Position numbers and translations under genes: made by a program. Shown here one piece after another: positions 6,331-6,936 of a stretch of 6,936 nucleotides of DNA (its first letter is position 1; each line of letters starts with the position of its first letter). The DNA is from Candidatus Heimdallarchaeota archaeon (GTDB lineage Archaea; Asgardarchaeota; Heimdallarchaeia; JABLTI01): the NCBI GenBank assembly GCA_030671945.1, contig DAOVHJ010000136.1:1-6936 (forward strand). Reading direction: 5' to 3'. Under the pieces are notes generated by a model. It was not told the origin of the DNA, did not search any database, and worked only from the letters and a program-made list of their open reading frames with translations.

Positions 6331-6338
6331 TTTATAAT
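6331..6338 (+). promoter_or_regulatory. TATA box of the small membrane protein gene
   Basis: TTTATAAT; the first T of TATAA (6333) lies 29 bases before the ATG at 6362, and no Shine-Dalgarno site is present. This indicates a leaderless transcript separate from the zinc operon. Confidence 0.6.
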
Positions 6339-6361
6339 TAAATTACTAAAATCATTGCAAT

Positions 6362-6688
6362 ATGTCAGAACACAAAAGTAAACGTAGAACTTCAAGTGGT
6401 GGTGGCGGTGGGCTAATCACAATTATTTGGGTGATTTTGCTTATACTAAAATTAACCGTGAGACCTAACTTGAAATGGTATTGGGTATTTTCTTCGGTTT
6501 GGATTTCTGCTGGTTTAGCAATTTTATTCTTACTATGCATTGGTACAATATTACTTGCTGCAGTGTTTGGAATAGCAAGCTCAAGTTCACAAATGGTAGT
6601 TGGAATTAAGAATTGGTTCAAAATGCAGGATAAGAAAGACGAAGTAATCGACGTGGAAGCTCAGGAAGATAGTAGCGGTGACTCCTAA
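6362..6688 (+). CDS. Small two-helix membrane protein of unknown function (resembles 'Fragile-X-F' small membrane proteins)
   Basis: The 108-residue product begins with a basic, polar head (SEHKSKRRTSS) and five glycines (13-17). One membrane helix follows at about 18-33, then a short loop with RPNLKWYW, and a long hydrophobic stretch at about 43-72 that is one or two helices. The tail is charged and turns acidic (KMQDKKDE, then EAQEDSSGDS). The pattern ILKLT, then a tryptophan/aromatic cluster, then VW-I recalls small bacterial and phage proteins annotated as transmembrane Fragile-X-F proteins, whose function is not known. That likeness is from memory and covers only about 30 residues. It lies 94 bases after znuC but has its own promoter, so a role in metal uptake is not implied. 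Start codon, promoter spacing and composition all support a real gene. Confidence 0.75.
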   Translation: MSEHKSKRRTSSGGGGGLITIIWVILLILKLTVRPNLKWYWVFSSVWISAGLAILFLLCIGTILLAAVFGIASSSSQMVVGIKNWFKMQDKKDEVIDVEAQEDSSGDS

Positions 6689-6698
6689 AATATCCAAA

Positions 6699-6711
6699 TT
6701 TTCTTTTTTTT
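6699..6711 (+). terminator. T-rich terminator after the small membrane protein gene
   Basis: Eleven bases after the stop codon, TTTTCTTTTTTTT gives a 13-base run broken by one C. This is the usual form of an archaeal terminator; no stem precedes it. Confidence 0.6.
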
Positions 6712-6843
6712 GCAACCATAAAATGATAGAATGAAGAGAAAAACTGGTCAATTATTATTTTCAGAGATACTTTTGAACTCAGTAAAAACATATGTTTATA
6801 TGAGAAAAAAGCGAAGAAATAGCTATGTTTTGTAAAAAACTAT

Positions 6844-6850
6844 TTATAAA
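6844..6850 (+). promoter_or_regulatory. Possible TATA box for the gene at the right edge
   Basis: TTATAAA with TATAAA at 6845-6850. By the spacing used elsewhere in the window, transcription would start near 6874, about 43 bases before ATG 6917, leaving room for the AAAGGA ribosome site at 6902-6907. Confidence 0.35.
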
Positions 6851-6916
6851 GCAATCATACATAAACAATTAATTTACAAAAAATTTGTGAGGCAAAAAAT
6901 TAAAGGAAAAAATACT

Positions 6917-6936
6917 ATGCCAGGAACCTGTCCAAA
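6917..6936 (+). CDS. Probable first codons of a gene running off the right edge
   Basis: ATG followed by codons for P-G-T-C-P and two more bases. AAAGGA at 6902-6907 lies 9 bases upstream and a TATA box precedes it at 6844-6850. A cysteine followed by proline so early could begin a zinc-binding motif, but six residues are too few to name anything. Confidence 0.4.

Noticed and set aside
6352..6621. An 89-residue complementary-strand frame opposite the small membrane protein gene
   Set aside because: The plus-strand frame has a well-spaced promoter and membrane helices; this one has neither.
6825..6872. A 15-codon open frame (MFCKKLFIKQSYINN) 28 bases after TATAT at 6797-6801
   Set aside because: The promoter-like spacing is suggestive, but frames this short are frequent in AT-rich DNA and nothing else supports it.

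Overview
The window looks archaeal. It is AT-rich. TATA boxes sit at a fixed distance from start codons, and at least two genes appear to be transcribed without a leader. Other genes carry GGAGG-type ribosome binding sites. The zinc-binding protein has a signal peptide and a C-terminal membrane anchor, an arrangement typical of archaea. An Asgard or another mesophilic lineage would fit, but nothing seen here fixes the taxon.

Layout. (1) 1-573, + strand: the 3' end of an ABC exporter whose ATPase half is intact from before the Q-loop to the stop. (2) 580-1977, - strand: a two-gene unit transcribed leftward from a TATA box near 2056. It encodes a VOC/glyoxalase-fold protein, then a CorA-type divalent cation transporter in which the usual GMN signature reads GIN. 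CorA ends 6 bp from the ABC gene, tail to tail. (3) 2171-2593, + strand: a short peptidase C69/secernin-like gene that seems to join the N-terminal part of the family directly to the C-terminal tail, with the middle missing. (4) 2857-3308, + strand: a Nudix hydrolase with a perfect Nudix box but no in-frame ATG, GTG or TTG before the domain. A TATA box points to an ATG in another frame, which suggests a frameshift near 2880. (5) 3410-6267, + strand: a complete high-affinity zinc/manganese uptake operon of the ZnuABC/TroABC class, in the order binding protein, permease, ATPase. The permease carries an unusual cytosolic tail with four cysteines and seven further histidines. A dyad flanks the operon promoter. 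(6) 6362-6688, + strand: a leaderless gene for a small two-helix membrane protein, followed by a T-rich terminator. (7) 6917 to the edge: the probable first codons of another gene.

The three Znu genes work as one importer: ZnuA captures the metal outside the cell, ZnuB carries it through the membrane and ZnuC hydrolyses ATP. CorA with a GIN motif is a second, channel-type metal route nearby, so the window leans towards divalent-metal traffic, although CorA is in a separate transcription unit. The longest stretches without a gene are 2594-2856, 6689-6916 and 1978-2170. Apart from the promoters, the terminator and one weak hairpin listed below, I see nothing convincing in them. No tRNA, rRNA, CRISPR array or insertion sequence was seen.
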